DNA of 64,000 bases from Heterohyrax brucei (GCA_028571685.1 CM053144.1:98424171-98488170); one strand, 5' to 3'; numbered from the stretch's first letter, positions 21,986-33,009 are shown. The notes: generated by a model from the sequence alone, not told the origin. Numbers and translations: made by a program.

Positions 21986-22550
21986 GTTTCTATTACTGAT
22001 AACCAAAATATTATAAGGTAAAGCAATATTAAATTCATTTAGTTGCTCACCCATCCCTAAATCTATTTCATTTTATACTATTTTCCACAAATAATGGTAT
22101 TTTTATCACTTTTAGTAATAACTGTATACTATACAAAGATATATTGAATAGTCTGCAGCGTCAAATTCTAAATTGCCACTTAGCTTTACACCCGTGCTTC
22201 CATGTTGTACTTCATGTAGATAATGATAGACATCATTTATATGGTATACTGGAGTAAATGGACAGGGTGCATAAAGTTGGAGGCTTAGAACCAGCCCAGC
22301 TGCCCCAGCACTGAGAGGCTCAACATCCAGCACTACACCCCTGTGTAGTGCACCAGTACTTCTCAGCACACACAGCACACTTAGGGCTCTTGTTAATTGG
22401 AGACTGACTTCTGAAGAGCTGAAGATTATACTGGATGAACAGTACCAAACTACTAAGCCCTGAAGGAACTTAAAAGTCAGACAAGGAACTCTCTAAGGGA
22501 GGCCACTAAGAGAGAGCTTATAGCCCAAGAACAGCAGTAACTCTGGGTAT
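21986..22550. other. Unique DNA flanking the full-length L1
   Basis: Nothing recognised. Its continuation beyond the L1 is at 29854. Confidence 0.4.
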
Positions 22551-22570
22551 AAAAAGTAGTAGTGGAGGGG

Positions 22571-23561
22571 TGGAGTCCAGATGACGGACTAAGCACACGT
22601 CTCCTTATATCCCTCTGGAAACCAAGACCTGAACTGATAATCAAACGGAGCCTTCTGATCACCTAGTCAGCCCCAGGACACAGCACAGGGCTATTACTTT
22701 GGACCTCATACCACTCAGCGAAAAACCTCCTCTCTGTCACTGACTCCCGCGCCTGGCTAGCCCTAGCTCTCACAGACTGAAGGTAAATGCACCATTTTGA
22801 CTTTTTTTTCCTCTGTCTCTGCTGGCAGGCAGAGCAGGGTCTTGCCTAGCAGCTAGACTCAGACGTGCTGCTGGGGGGACGGGCAGGCAAAATTCCCATA
22901 TTTTGAGAGCCAGGCTTGGGACTCTATTAATGTAGCCACTTTGAGCACGTCGTTTTATATCTGCCTCAGCGGCGTTTGTACGGAGTTTCGTGGTGAGTGT
23001 GCAGGAGGCCATGTTGGATACGGAGATTCTAGCGGGACCTCATTCTTAGCCTGGGAGCCAGCGCCTGCAAACAGGACAGTGCTTCTCTGACAGAAAAGCA
23101 GTAATTTACCTAGTGCCACCTGCTTTGGGGGTCCTGCAACAGAATCAGAGGAATCACTACCTCTTGGCACCTTTAGCCCTGCTGTCTGCTGCCTGTGTGG
23201 AGGGCACCATTTTGGATATGGTGGATGGAGCTGGAGCTAATTCTTAGCTTGGGAGCCAGAGCCTTCCCATAGGAGAGTGCATTTCTGTCAGAAAAGCAAT
23301 ACTCTGCAATGTTGTCTAAGGCTAGGCCCTGTCAGCAAAGGCAACAGGGCAGTAGCATTGCTGTATTCTGAACCAGTTTGTATCATCTGGGGTTGGATAT
23401 AGTGGCACTTACTTTGCCAGTTGAGAAGAGAGACCTCTACATCTGAACACCTAACTGACTTGTGAAGTGGTCAGATACCTTCTGCTTTACATTTTAAGAC
23501 AGCCTAGAGAAGCATCTGCAGTCCATCCTCACAGTACCTCTTACAGCCTCTACATACTCAC
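22571..23561 (+). promoter_or_regulatory. L1 5'UTR/internal promoter with tandem monomers
   Basis: It starts 'tggagtccagatgacggact', analogous to the start of other mammalian L1 5'UTRs. Two roughly 198-bp units begin at 22997 and 23195 and share 'gtgtg(c/g)agg', 'cca(t)nttggata', 'attcttagc(c/t)tgggagccag' and 'ag(a)gtgc(t/a)t(t)tct' then 'cagaaaagca'. A third, weaker 'gcaccattttga' lies at 22787. The CCATnTT cores resemble YY1 sites. Several CpGs are retained. Confidence 0.7.
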
Positions 23562-24531
23562 ATGGGTCCCAAAAAGCAACAGACACTTATGGCATACAAG
23601 AAATCAGCCATGGCTTCAGAAGGCTCCCAAACAAAGCAACCAAGGAGTATTCCAGATGAAGAAACTTTTATGAAAACACCAGAAAATGAATACAAAATGA
23701 TCCGACTCGACGGCACTTGGCTTGGCTTTCTAGACCTTACACAAAACGCAGGAGAACAAAATGAAAAACTAAGCAAGATGTTTCATCCGATGGAACACCA
23801 GTACTCTGAAATCCAACAGATCAAGAACAAAATCAAAGACATAGAAACTTCCATGCAAAGCCAAGAAAACAGAATGGAACAAATAGAAAAAAGAATTTCT
23901 GACTTGGAAAACAGAGCTACTGAGGCCAGCATCTATGACCAGAAATCAGAAAAAAGAAACAAGAAAAATGAAGAAACATTAAGAAGCATGTGGGACTCTA
24001 TTAAGAGGAACAACCTTCGATTAATTAGAGTCTCTGAACAGGGTGAGACATCTGAGAACAAAGAGTATCATTGCTGAGCTGCTGACAGAAAACTTCCCAG
24101 AAATCATGAAGGAAGAGAATATAGACATCTCAGATGCATATTGTGCGCCACCCAATATAGATCACAAAAGAAAGACTCCAAGACGTATTATAGTCAAGCT
24201 CAACAAAATGAAACATAAGCAACAACTCTTAAAGGCAGCAAGACTCAAAGCAAAGCTAACATTCAGAGGGAAACCCTGTAGGCTCTCTTCAGACTTCTCA
24301 GCAGAAACCATGCTGGCATGGAGACAGTGGCATGACACATTCAAAGCCTTGAAGGAGAAGAACTTCCAACCAAGAATTACATATCCTGCAAAATTATCTT
24401 TCAAATACAAAAATGAAACTAAGACATTCCCAGATAAACAGAAACTCAGAGACTTTGTAAAAACCAAACCAAAACTACAGGAAATATTGAAAGAAGTTCT
24501 TGGCTCTGGCTTAGAAGAACAAAACCACTAA
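23562..24531 (+). pseudogene. L1 ORF1 (RNA-binding chaperone), frameshifted
   Basis: ORF1p is the trimeric RNA-binding protein of the L1 particle. The ATG at 23562 opens a frame to 24077 whose residues about 70-120 form the heptad-patterned coiled coil (IQQIKNKIKDIETSMQSQEN and following), then the RRM start 'NNLRLIRVSE'. Near 24060 the frame slips by one base, and the C-terminal part continues in the next frame to the TAA after 'EEQNH' at 24531, with the conserved 'DFSAETMLAWRQWHDTFKAL' and 'YPAKLSFKY' blocks. Residues 47-55 (IRLDGTWLG) are encoded by a SINE-tail-like 26-mer at 23701-23726, which is unexpected in ORF1. Confidence 0.9.
23701..23726 (+). repeat. Orphan SINE-tail-like motif, copy B, inside L1 ORF1
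   Basis: The bases 'ccgactcgacggcacttggc' plus 'ttggc' are the same motif as copy A and are read in frame as R-L-D-G-T-W-L-G without introducing a stop. Confidence 0.65.
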
Positions 24532-24954
24532 CTTTATATTTTAGAACGACTTTACTACTCAAAACTCTACTCAGTTAGGGAAGGCTCCAAAGGCAATCAC
24601 AGCTTTGATAAGGAAAGAAGCAATCAAGTGATCATCATGAAAACTATGGTATCATCATATTAAAAAGAGGGATGTACTACAGTCGTTATAGTCGTTCCAG
24701 ATGGAGAGGAAGATGACAAGACTGCTAGTAATTAAAATTGGGTTTAAAAATAGTTTATGAAGGGGGATCATAGGGGCAGCCGTAAAGCACAACAAAGATG
24801 TATCATATCATTTCAAGAAATCTAACACAAGAGTCTCAACAACCACAAAACCAGTTCTGAAAAAGGTGTAAAATCAACTCACAAAAAAGAACGTCCCAGA
24901 ACAGACTAATAAGAACAACAGAGAAAACATCAACGTAAAAATAAGCACATCACA
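24532..24954 (+). other. L1 inter-ORF spacer
   Basis: A 423-bp noncoding spacer between the ORF1 stop and the ORF2 ATG, purine-rich on the + strand. No internal ribosome entry feature can be judged from sequence alone. Confidence 0.7.
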
Positions 24955-25921
24955 ATGGCAGCACTGAACACATACCTATCAATAATTACACCGAATGTGA
25001 ATGGACTGAATGCTCCAGTAGAGACATCAAGTGACATCTTGGATCAAAAGACATGACCCATCCATATGTTGTCTACAAGAAACTCACTTGAGACCTAAAG
25101 ATAGGAACAAACTGAAAATTAAAGGTTGGAAGAATATATATCAAGCTAACAATGAACAAAGAAGAGCAGGGGTGGCAATTTTAATCTCAGACAAAATCAA
25201 TTTTAATGTCAAATCCACCATCGTGGACAAAGATGGACACTACTTATTGCTGAAAGGTTCAGTACACAAGCAAGACTTAACTATATTAAATATTTATGCA
25301 CCTAATATCAGAGCACCTAAATACATCGAAGAAACACTGACTAAACTCAAAAGAAAGTTAGATGACTCCACAACAATAGTGGGAGACATCAACACTCCAG
25401 TCTCAATACTAGACAGATCATCTAGAAAAAAAGTCAGTAAAGATACAGAAGACCTCATTGACACAATTAACCAAGTAAACCTCACTGATATATACAGAAC
25501 TTTCCACCCATCAGCAGACAACTACACCTTCTTCTCCAGTGCACATGGAACATTCTCCAGAATTGACCATGTGATAGGCCATAATGCAATGCTCAACAAA
25601 ATCCATACCATTGAATTACTGCAAAGCATCTTCCCAGATTATGAAGCCATCAAAGTTGAAATTAATAGCAGAAAAAACATAGATAGAAAGTGAAACTCTT
25701 GGAAACTGAACAACATCTTGCTCAAAAAAACACGGGTTATAGAGGAAATCAAGGATGAGTTAAAGAAATTCATGGATTCCAATGAGAACAAAAACACTTC
25801 CTACCAGAACCTATGGGATACAGCCAAAGCAGTGCTCAGAGGTCTGTTTATCTCCATAAATGCACACATCTGGAAGGAAGGAAGAAAGAAACCAAATCAA
25901 GGAACTAACCCTGCTGCTTGA
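24955..25921 (+). pseudogene. L1 ORF2, endonuclease domain (broken)
   Basis: ORF2 starts at the ATG 24955 (MAALNTYLSI...NVNGLNAPV), shifts frame near 25020, and continues from about 25031 to a TGA at 25691; the same frame resumes to 25921. This is the apurinic/apyrimidinic-like endonuclease that nicks the target. Catalytic landmarks visible are Glu in 'CLQETHL', Asp and Asn in 'GDINTPVS', Asp in 'RIDHVIGH'. The last catalytic His, normally in an 'SDH' motif, is replaced: the site reads 'PDYEAIKVE'. So even without the stop the nuclease would probably be inactive. Confidence 0.88.
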
Positions 25922-25959
25922 ATAAGTAGAAAGAGAACAACAGAGGAACCCCTCAGGCA

Positions 25960-26552
25960 CCAGAAGAAACGAGATCATAAAGATTAGAGCAGAGCTAAAT
26001 GAATTAGAGAATAGAAAAACAATTGAAAAAATTGAAAAGACCAAAAGCTGGTTTTTTGAAAAGATCAACAAAATTGACAAACCACTGGCTAAACTTACTA
26101 AAGAAAAGCAGAAACGGAAACAAATAACCCAAATTAGAAATGAGAGGCGGGTTGTCACCACAGATGCAACAGAAATCAAAAATATCATAACAGAATACTA
26201 TGAAAGACTGTACTCTAACAAATTTGAAAACGTAGGGGAAATGGACCAATTCCTTGACTCATACCACCTACCCAAATTATCACAACATGAAGCAGAACAA
26301 CTTAATAAATCCATTACAAAGGAAGAGATTGAAAAGGTCATCAAAACACTGCTAACCAAAAAAAGTCCGGGTCCAGATGGCTTCACTGCAGAATTCTACC
26401 AAGCATTTAGAGAAGAGTTATCTCCAATACTGCTGAAACTATTTTGCAGTATAGAAAGGGATGGAGTACTCCCAAACTCATTCTATGAAGCCAGCATAAC
26501 CCTGATACCTAAGCCAGGGAAAGACCAACAAAGAAACAGAACTACAGACTGA
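25960..26552 (+). pseudogene. L1 ORF2, segment between endonuclease and RT
   Basis: After another shift an open run in a third frame carries '[20 protein letters not shown]' and then the N-terminal RT (Z/finger) region with '[14 protein letters not shown]' and '[14 protein letters not shown]'. The first Met in this frame is at 26241, but homology begins upstream. A frameshift near 26530 ends it. Confidence 0.85.
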
Positions 26553-26582
26553 TATCACTCATGAATCTAGATGCAAAAATTT

Positions 26583-27975
26583 CAACAAAATTCTTGCCAA
26601 TAGAATACAACAACATATCAAGAAAATAATCCATCATGACCAAGTGGGATTCATACCAGGGATGCAAGGCTGGTTCAGCATCAGAAAAACAATTAATGTG
26701 ATTAACCACATAAATAACACAAAAGACAAAGATGACCTGATTTTGAGCATTGATGCAGAAAAGGCATTTGATAAAGTCCAACACCCATTCATGCTAAAAA
26801 CTCTTAGCAAAATGGCCATAGATGGCAAATTCCTCAACACAATAAGGGCCATTTATACAAAGCCAATTGCCCACGTCATCCTGAATGGAAAGAGACTGAA
26901 AGACTTTCCCTTGAGATCAGGAACTAGACAAGGATGCCCACTCTCACCTCTCCTATTCAACATTGTGCTAGAAGTTTTAGCCAGAGCAATTAGACAAGAC
27001 CAAGAAATAAAGGGCATCTGCATTGGCAAAGAGGAAGTTAAAATCTCCCTGTTTGCAGATGATATGATTGTATATGCAGAGAACCCCAAGGAATCTTTAA
27101 GTAAGCTACTCAAACTGATAGAAGAGTTCAGCAAAGTCTCAGGATACAAGATAAACATAAGTAAATCAGTAGGATTCCTTTATACCAACAACGAGACTGT
27201 TAAGGAAGAAATTATCAAATCAATATCATTTACGATAGCCCCTAAGAAGATAAAGTACCTAGCAATTAATCTAACCAGAGAAATAACAGACCTTTACAAA
27301 GAGAACTACAAGCCCTTACTACAAGAAACTAAGAGAGACTTAGATAAATGGAAAAACCTACCCTGCTCATGGATAGGAAGACTTAACATTGTGAAAATGT
27401 CTATTTTACCCAAAGTAATCTATTTATATAATGCAATCCCAATACAAGTTCCAGTGACATTTTTTAATGAGATGGAGAAACAAATCACTAATTTTGTTTG
27501 GAAAGGGAAGAAGCCCTGGTTAAGCAAGTTACTACTAAAGAAGAACACACTGGGAGGCCTCTCATTACCCAACCTTAGAACATACTACACTGCCACAGTG
27601 GTCAAAACAGCCTGGTACTGGTACAAGAACAGACAGATCGATCAATGGAACGGAATTGATACCCCAGAGGTGACACCATCTGCCTATGAACAGTTGATAT
27701 TCGACAAAGGCCCTAAGACTTTAAACTGGGGTAAAAACAGTATCTTCAACAAATGGTGCTGGCAAAATTGGATATCCATCTGCAAGAAACTGAAACAAGA
27801 TCCATATCTTATACCTTATACAAAAACCAACTCCAACTGGATAAAAGACCTAAATATCAAACCTAAAACAATAAAGCTCATCCAAGAAAAGGTAGGAACA
27901 ACAATGGAAGTTGTAATACACAATATGAACAGACTTCAAAATCTGTCAAACCACAGTCATCAGAAGAGAAAATAG
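26583..27975 (+). pseudogene. L1 ORF2, reverse transcriptase domain (long intact frame)
   Basis: The longest open frame in the window (443 codons counted from 26644) covers the RT palm, thumb and part of the C-terminal region. Visible motifs are '[12 protein letters not shown]', '[12 protein letters not shown]' (first catalytic Asp), '[14 protein letters not shown]', and '[13 protein letters not shown]' with the two catalytic Asp at 27055-27063. All three RT carboxylates are therefore kept, unlike the endonuclease His. It ends at a TAG at 27973-27975, after which C-terminal similarity continues in other frames. Confidence 0.92.
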
Positions 27976-28769
27976 ATAAATGGGATGTATTAAGAATTAA
28001 ACACTTTTGCTCATCTGAAGACTTTATTAATAGAATTAAAAGAACATCTACAGAATGGGAAAAATTATTTGGAAACTCTATGTCAGACCATGCCTGATTT
28101 CCATAATCTATAAAATACTACAGAATATCAACAAGAAGAAGATAAACCATCCAATTAAGTGATGGGCAAAGGAGATGGACAGACATTTCTCTAAAGAAGA
28201 GATCCAGGCAGCCAAAAAACATGCGGACATGTTCACGATCTGTAGTTATCAAAGCAATTCAAATCAAGACGACAATGAGATACCATCTCACCCCAACAAG
28301 GTTGGCCATGATCCAAAAAACACAAAACAACAAATGCTGAAGAGGCTGTGGAGAAAGTGGAACCCTCCTACACTGTTGGTGGGGTTGCAAAATGGTTCAG
28401 CCTCTTTGGAAAGCAATCTGACACTTCCTTAAAAAAATGGATATCGATATACCATTTGACCCAGTAATTCCACTACTTGGAATATATCCTACAAAATCAA
28501 GGCCTTTCACACCAATGGACACATGCACCACAATGTTTATCACAGCACAGTCCACGATAGCAAAAAGATGGAATCAGCCCAGATGCCCAACAACAGAAGA
28601 ATGGATAGGTAAACTATGGTACATATACTCAATGGAGCACTACACAATGATAAAGAATAATGATGACTTCAGGAAACATCTCATGACCTGGTTTCAACTG
28701 GAAGACATTATGTTGAGTGAAAGTAGGCAGCAACAAAAGGACAAATATTGTATGAGATCTCTACAATAA
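27976..28769 (+). pseudogene. L1 ORF2, C-terminal region in several frames
   Basis: Similarity continues through 28000-28432 in shifted frames, then the frame 28437-28769 gives the terminal '[20 protein letters not shown]' and '[12 protein letters not shown]' blocks and ends at the TAA 28767-28769. The same end is present at 39447 and, modified, at 2597 (minus strand). Confidence 0.85.
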
Positions 28770-29775
28770 GATCTCAAAAACAGACTTGTGTATAGAAGAC
28801 AAGACTCTTTGACAGCTGCAAGGGAGGGGAGGGAGGCAGGGAGGGAAAAAGGGGGGAGGGTTTAGATTAGATAGTTGCTAGGTATCTGGTTGAGTGAAAT
28901 CGGTGATAGCACACATAAGAAACAACATTAAGTGGACTTAAACATAAGATGAGTACTCCTTCCACCTTAACCCAATATTGCAAGGATAGAGTAGCTGGGG
29001 CAGGGGATGGGGGACCATGCTCTTAGGCGAAAGCGAGGCCAATTGGCACAACTAGCATTTTGCTAAGGGGGCTCTCTGCACCCCACGTTGGTGAGTGGCT
29101 TCTGGGGTCTTAAAAGCTGCCAAGCTGCCATCCGAGGGCACAGCAAACGGTCCCAACTCAGCAGTAACAGATGCTCACCGAGGACCAAAATGACATGGGG
29201 GAAAGATAACCCAGAAGACAGAGACCCACATCAGTGGGTGCCTACATCGACTTGGGACCAGAAGAACCGGATGGTGCCTGGCCACCACCAGTGATAGCCA
29301 CGATGGAGTTCACTAAGTTGAGTCTCACTGGCAACACAAGAATAAAAAGGGGTGCACCCTGAGATCCCCACTAAAAGACCTCAATTGATGGTCCAGTGGT
29401 TTCGGGGTTCCCCTGGGAGCACGGCCCCTCACCCTGATGCTGCCCTTGACCATAAATCATAACGAAGGTCCAAGCTTCGGACAGGAATGGATTGGACTTT
29501 GCAATGCAGTGACCATATATTGGATGCACTTTATGGGTCTATACATCTATAGGATGTCATCCTGTTGACCTCTGGCTGGAGGAAGGAGAGTGGGTGGAGA
29601 GGAGGGAAAAAAGAGACTGCTGGGAGAACGAGACATGTATGGAGCAGAGAGGAATAGTGTGCTGTCACCGGGCAGGGAGAGCAGTGGAAGATGCATATAG
29701 GTGGGTATGTAAATTTATTTGGGAATGTACATTTTCACTCAGTTATATTAAATAAAAAATTTTAAAAAATAGAAG
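28770..29775 (+). other. L1 3'UTR with G-tract
   Basis: Noncoding 3' end. The purine tract at 28822-28862 ('gggaggggagggaggcaggg' and following) has at least four G-triplets in close spacing and can form a G-quadruplex. Further landmarks are 'cttctggggtcttaaaagct' and 'tgtacattttcactcagtta'. The L1-specific sequence ends in an A/T-rich run near 29775. Confidence 0.85.
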
Positions 29776-29833
29776 AGAAAAAAATAACAATTAAGGAACT
29801 TAGAAGCAAAACAGTGCAGGTTATGCTCAAAAA
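29776..29833 (+). other. Apparent 3'-transduced segment
   Basis: Between the first A-rich L1 end and the second poly(A) at 29829-29838 (which runs into the TSD) lie about 50 bases ('cttagaagcaaaacagtgca' and neighbours) not found after the other L1 ends in the window. Position between two A-tracts and inside the TSDs is the signature of read-through transcription at the source locus. Confidence 0.65.
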
Positions 29834-29853
29834 AAAAAGTAGTAGTGAAGGGG

Positions 29854-30399
29854 AAAAGTTCAGTACTTAAACAGAGTCAATGCCTAATGAAATAGAATGA
29901 ATCAACTACACAGGCATCTTTCCTACCTCCTGGGGTACCACCAAAAAGAAGACAACAGAGAAAAGGGCAAATACCACAAGGACCAAGAGAACAACTGATG
30001 ACTAACCAGTGGATGACTTTCAACAATACAGATGCAGAAAGCACGTGGATGATGTTACTTGACCTAATGGGGAAGGAGAAGCTACCACCTGAAGTCTCTG
30101 CAGAGATAGTTGTTCATGAGAGGTAGTGAGTGAATTCACTTGAAGAACCGCTAAGAAGCTAAGGACTTCAAGACAAGTAACACTTCAGGAAGTAGAAGTG
30201 GTATACAGGTTGACTACAGATACTAGCTTCCAGCGTGGATGGTAGTCCCCTTCTTTACCTTGCTTAGCCAGGAAAACACTCCATTCCCACTGCCACTACA
30301 CGCCTACCCTGGCAGAGGACAATTCTTTGAAAAACATGAACCAGAAAAGCTCTGGATTGGGGGATTTGGGCCATAGAAGAAAGCAAATATGAGACCCCT
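29854..30399. other. Unique DNA
   Basis: Continuation of the L1 target locus. No gene or repeat recognised. Confidence 0.4.
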
Positions 30400-30891
30400 T
30401 GTCTTAGTCATCTAGTGCTGCTGTAACAGATCTACCACAAGTGGATGGCTTTAAAAAGAGAAATTTTATTTTGTCACAGTCCAGCAGGCTAAAAGTCCAA
30501 ATTCAGGGTGTCACCTCCAGGGAGAGGCTTTCTCTGCTGGCTCTGGAAGAAGGTCCTTGTCATCAATCTTTCCTTGGACTGGGAGCTTCTGTGGTGCAGG
30601 GAACTTGAGTCCTTTCCAAAGGAAGCCCTCTGCTGCCAACATTGTTTCTTGTTAGGTTGTGGTTCACAACTTTCTGCTTACTTTCCTTTCCTTTATATCC
30701 CAAAAGAATGCCTCAAGGCACAATACAATCTTACAGGTTGAGTCCTGTCCCACCAACACAACCACTACCCATCCTCCCTCATTAACATCATAAAAGCAGA
30801 ATTTACACCTTGGAGAAATATCACTCAATACCTGGAAGCATTCCAAATTGCTTCACAGATTTTTAGAGGGGACACAATTCAATCCACAACA
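30400..30891 (-). mobile_element. MaLR/ERVL-like solo LTR
   Basis: From 'tgtcttagtcatctagtgct' to 'gacacaattcaatccacaac' plus A. TSD CCCCT at 30395-30399 and 30892-30896. The polyadenylation-signal region is the complement 'gaaattttatttt'. Confidence 0.88.
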
Positions 30892-31325
30892 CCCCTGAGT
30901 TGTCTTCTCCTACCTATCTCTCAAAATGCAGCCAGGCTAGTTTTTCACAAGCATCACACTGGAGGATCTTTCTCTGAAGACATTTATCAGCTCAAATGAA
31001 AGACCTACAGATATTGATATTTAAGGATCTCAGAAGGAAAAGCACAGAGCACCACTCAGTTACCCAGCTTTACTCATTCCAATCATCAGTTTGGTGATGT
31101 ACTCTTAAATAACAACAGGCAGCAAAGAATCACTACACATCTGAGAAAAGCCTTCACAATGAAAGAAAAAGACCAAAACACACAGAAATAAAGTAATCTG
31201 GAGGACTCATATAGAAAATGTAAGAAGAAAAATTTATTGTTAATATTACCAGAAAGATAAAAGCAATTATTACATCCATAAACACAACACAAAAAAGAAT
31301 GATACAAGAAAGAGTACTTGGAAGT
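30892..31325. other. Unassigned DNA
   Basis: No recognised feature. The + strand is purine-rich from about 31100, possibly the start of the HAL1-like stretch. Confidence 0.3.
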
Positions 31326-31492
31326 TCACAATATGGGAAGAGGTGAGCAGGGAAATCTAAATAAAAAGTAAAAGATAAAAATAGAAGAAATCTCTCAAAA
31401 AATTAAATGTTTAAGCAAAACATTTGGAAATATTTGAGAAAAGAAATATACATGATCAACTCATCAGGTCCAAATTCTGAATAACAGGAATT
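31326..31492 (+). repeat. 167-bp direct duplication, copy 1
   Basis: About 93% identical (roughly 11 differences) to 32140-32306. Both copies begin 'tcacaata' and end 'aataacaggaatt'. Flanks on either side differ. Confidence 0.85.
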
Positions 31493-31790
31493 ACGGGAAT
31501 AAAAACAACTGAAGCAGAGAAATTCAGAAAAAAAGAATTTATAAGAAATGTACAAGGACACAAGAATATGAGTTTCCAAAATAAGGAGTCTCACTGAATA
31601 CCCAGTACAATGGAAGGGGCCGGGGAGGAGACCTATTTGTGACACGTTCTGATGACATTACAGAGCACCAAGGACAAAGAAAGAATCCCAAATTTTCCAA
31701 CGTGAAAATGAGGTCACAAAGAACTATAATCATAATGGACATAATTCAGTGCTTCCAAAATGGTAAATAAAACGTATTTTCAACTTAAAA
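31326..31790 (+). mobile_element. HAL1/L1 ORF1-derived remnant
   Basis: The run 'attctgaataacaggaatta', 'atgagtttccaaaataagga', 'ctgaatacccagtacaatgg', 'gatgacattacagagcacc' and 'ccaaattttccaacgtg' follows the ancient HAL1/L1M ORF1 3' half. No frame survives. Confidence 0.5.
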
Positions 31791-31799
31791 TACCTATCC

Positions 31800-31985
31800 T
31801 GTCATGAACTGAATTTTGTTCACCCCAAAAATGTGCGTAGCAACGTGTGTAGCAATTTGACTAGGCCTTGATTCCCAGTATTATGTGACATTCCTTTATG
31901 TTATAAATCCTGTCTCTGTGCTGTTAATCAGGGAAGACTGGCAGAAGCTGTGCAGGTCAAGCAGGACACAAATGTTCCTCGAAAT
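31800..31985 (+). mobile_element. MaLR/ERVL-like LTR, 5' fragment
   Basis: Begins 'tgtcatgaactgaattttgt', then 'ccttgattcccagtattatg' and 'ctgttaatcagggaagactg'. It breaks off before the 'accaccaagaaagcagtgct' part. Confidence 0.65.
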
Positions 31986-32139
31986 GAGTTTAAAACACTT
32001 TTCCATTTTTACTCCAAAATTTTTTTTTTTCAACACAATTCATGAATACGAAAATCAAATCACAATAGTGGAAAAACTCCCTCTTCTTCCTCAGTCCCAT
32101 TTCTGAGGGAATAATTTTAATTTTTTCAGCTATGTCTTC

Positions 32140-32306
32140 TCACAATACGAGAAGAGGTGAGGAGAGAAATCCAAATAAAAAGTAGAAGATAAAAATAGAA
32201 GAAATCTCTCAGAAAATTCAATGTTTAAGCAAAACATTTGGAAATATTTGAGAAAAGAAATACACACGATCAACTCATCAGGTCCAAATTCTGAATAACA
32301 GGAATT
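32140..32306 (+). repeat. 167-bp direct duplication, copy 2
   Basis: Second copy of 31326-31492 at an offset of 814 bp, lying after the LTR fragment and flanked by unrelated sequence ('tcagctatgtcttc' left, 'gttcccatcaaagtcgggtt' right). Confidence 0.85.
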
Positions 32307-32488
32307 GTTCCCATCAAAGTCGGGTTCCCTGAACTGCCAGTTTAGATTGCTTCTCCACACTGCACTGCCTTGTCCACTTATCCCCTTGATACAGTAATCA
32401 AATAATTTGGGGGTAAGTCAGTATTTGGTTTTTGCTTTATTATGATTGTGCAAATATTATTTACCTTAAAGCTAAGTGGTAGTCTATA

Positions 32489-32680
32489 ACAGTTCTGGTG
32501 GTGCAGTGGTTAAGTGCTAAGCTGCTCACCCCACTGGCTCCTCAAACCCAGCAGCTGCATCACAGGAGAAAAGACCCAGAGATCTGCTCCACAGTGGTTA
32601 CAGCCTAGGAAACACTACATGCAGCTCTACTCTGTCCTATAGGGTCACTGCGGGTTGGAATCAACTACAGGACATACAAA
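32489..32680 (+). mobile_element. SINE (longer subtype)
   Basis: Head 'agttctggtggtgcagtggt', middle 'gtggttacagcctaggaaac', then 'tctgtcctatagggtcactg' and an eroded tail. Confidence 0.8.
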
Positions 32681-33009
32681 TATGTTCTTTGCTTGAAAAC
32701 CTAAATTTAGGGAAAATTGAGAATGAATCCATTTTACAAATATAACTTATAAATAAGATTTATTCAATTATACCACATCTTCTGTATTGACCAGCATCTA
32801 TCAAAAATCTTCGCATCATAGAGAGGATAAGAACTGTTCATATTTAAGGCAACATTTTTCTTAAAATTGTTATTTTCTTACTTTTACTTAGAATCGAAGA
32901 GTTTTAACTTTTCCTGTGATTTAGGACTTGATTTATCCATATGTATATGCAAATATGTATGTGCTTAGACATGGAAGGATCTATTAATTGCTCTGAGCTA
33001 CATTTCCTA

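Larger units (their letters stand above)
22571..29833 (+). mobile_element. Full-length L1 (about 7.26 kb), inactive
   Basis: The element is delimited by 20-bp direct repeats at 22551-22570 and 29834-29853, both of the form aaaaagtagtagtg(g/a)agggg. It has all L1 parts in order: 5'UTR with tandem monomers (to 23561), ORF1 (23562-24531, one frameshift), spacer (24532-24954), ORF2 (24955-28769, several breaks), 3'UTR with a G-tract, an A-rich L1 end near 29775, then about 58 bp of non-L1 sequence and a second poly(A). The broken ORFs make it non-autonomous now, but the 443-codon reverse transcriptase frame suggests moderate age. Confidence 0.92.

Noticed and set aside
26644-27975. 443-codon frame as a host reverse transcriptase gene
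   Set aside because: It is the RT domain of an L1 bounded by 20-bp TSDs with broken neighbouring ORF segments.
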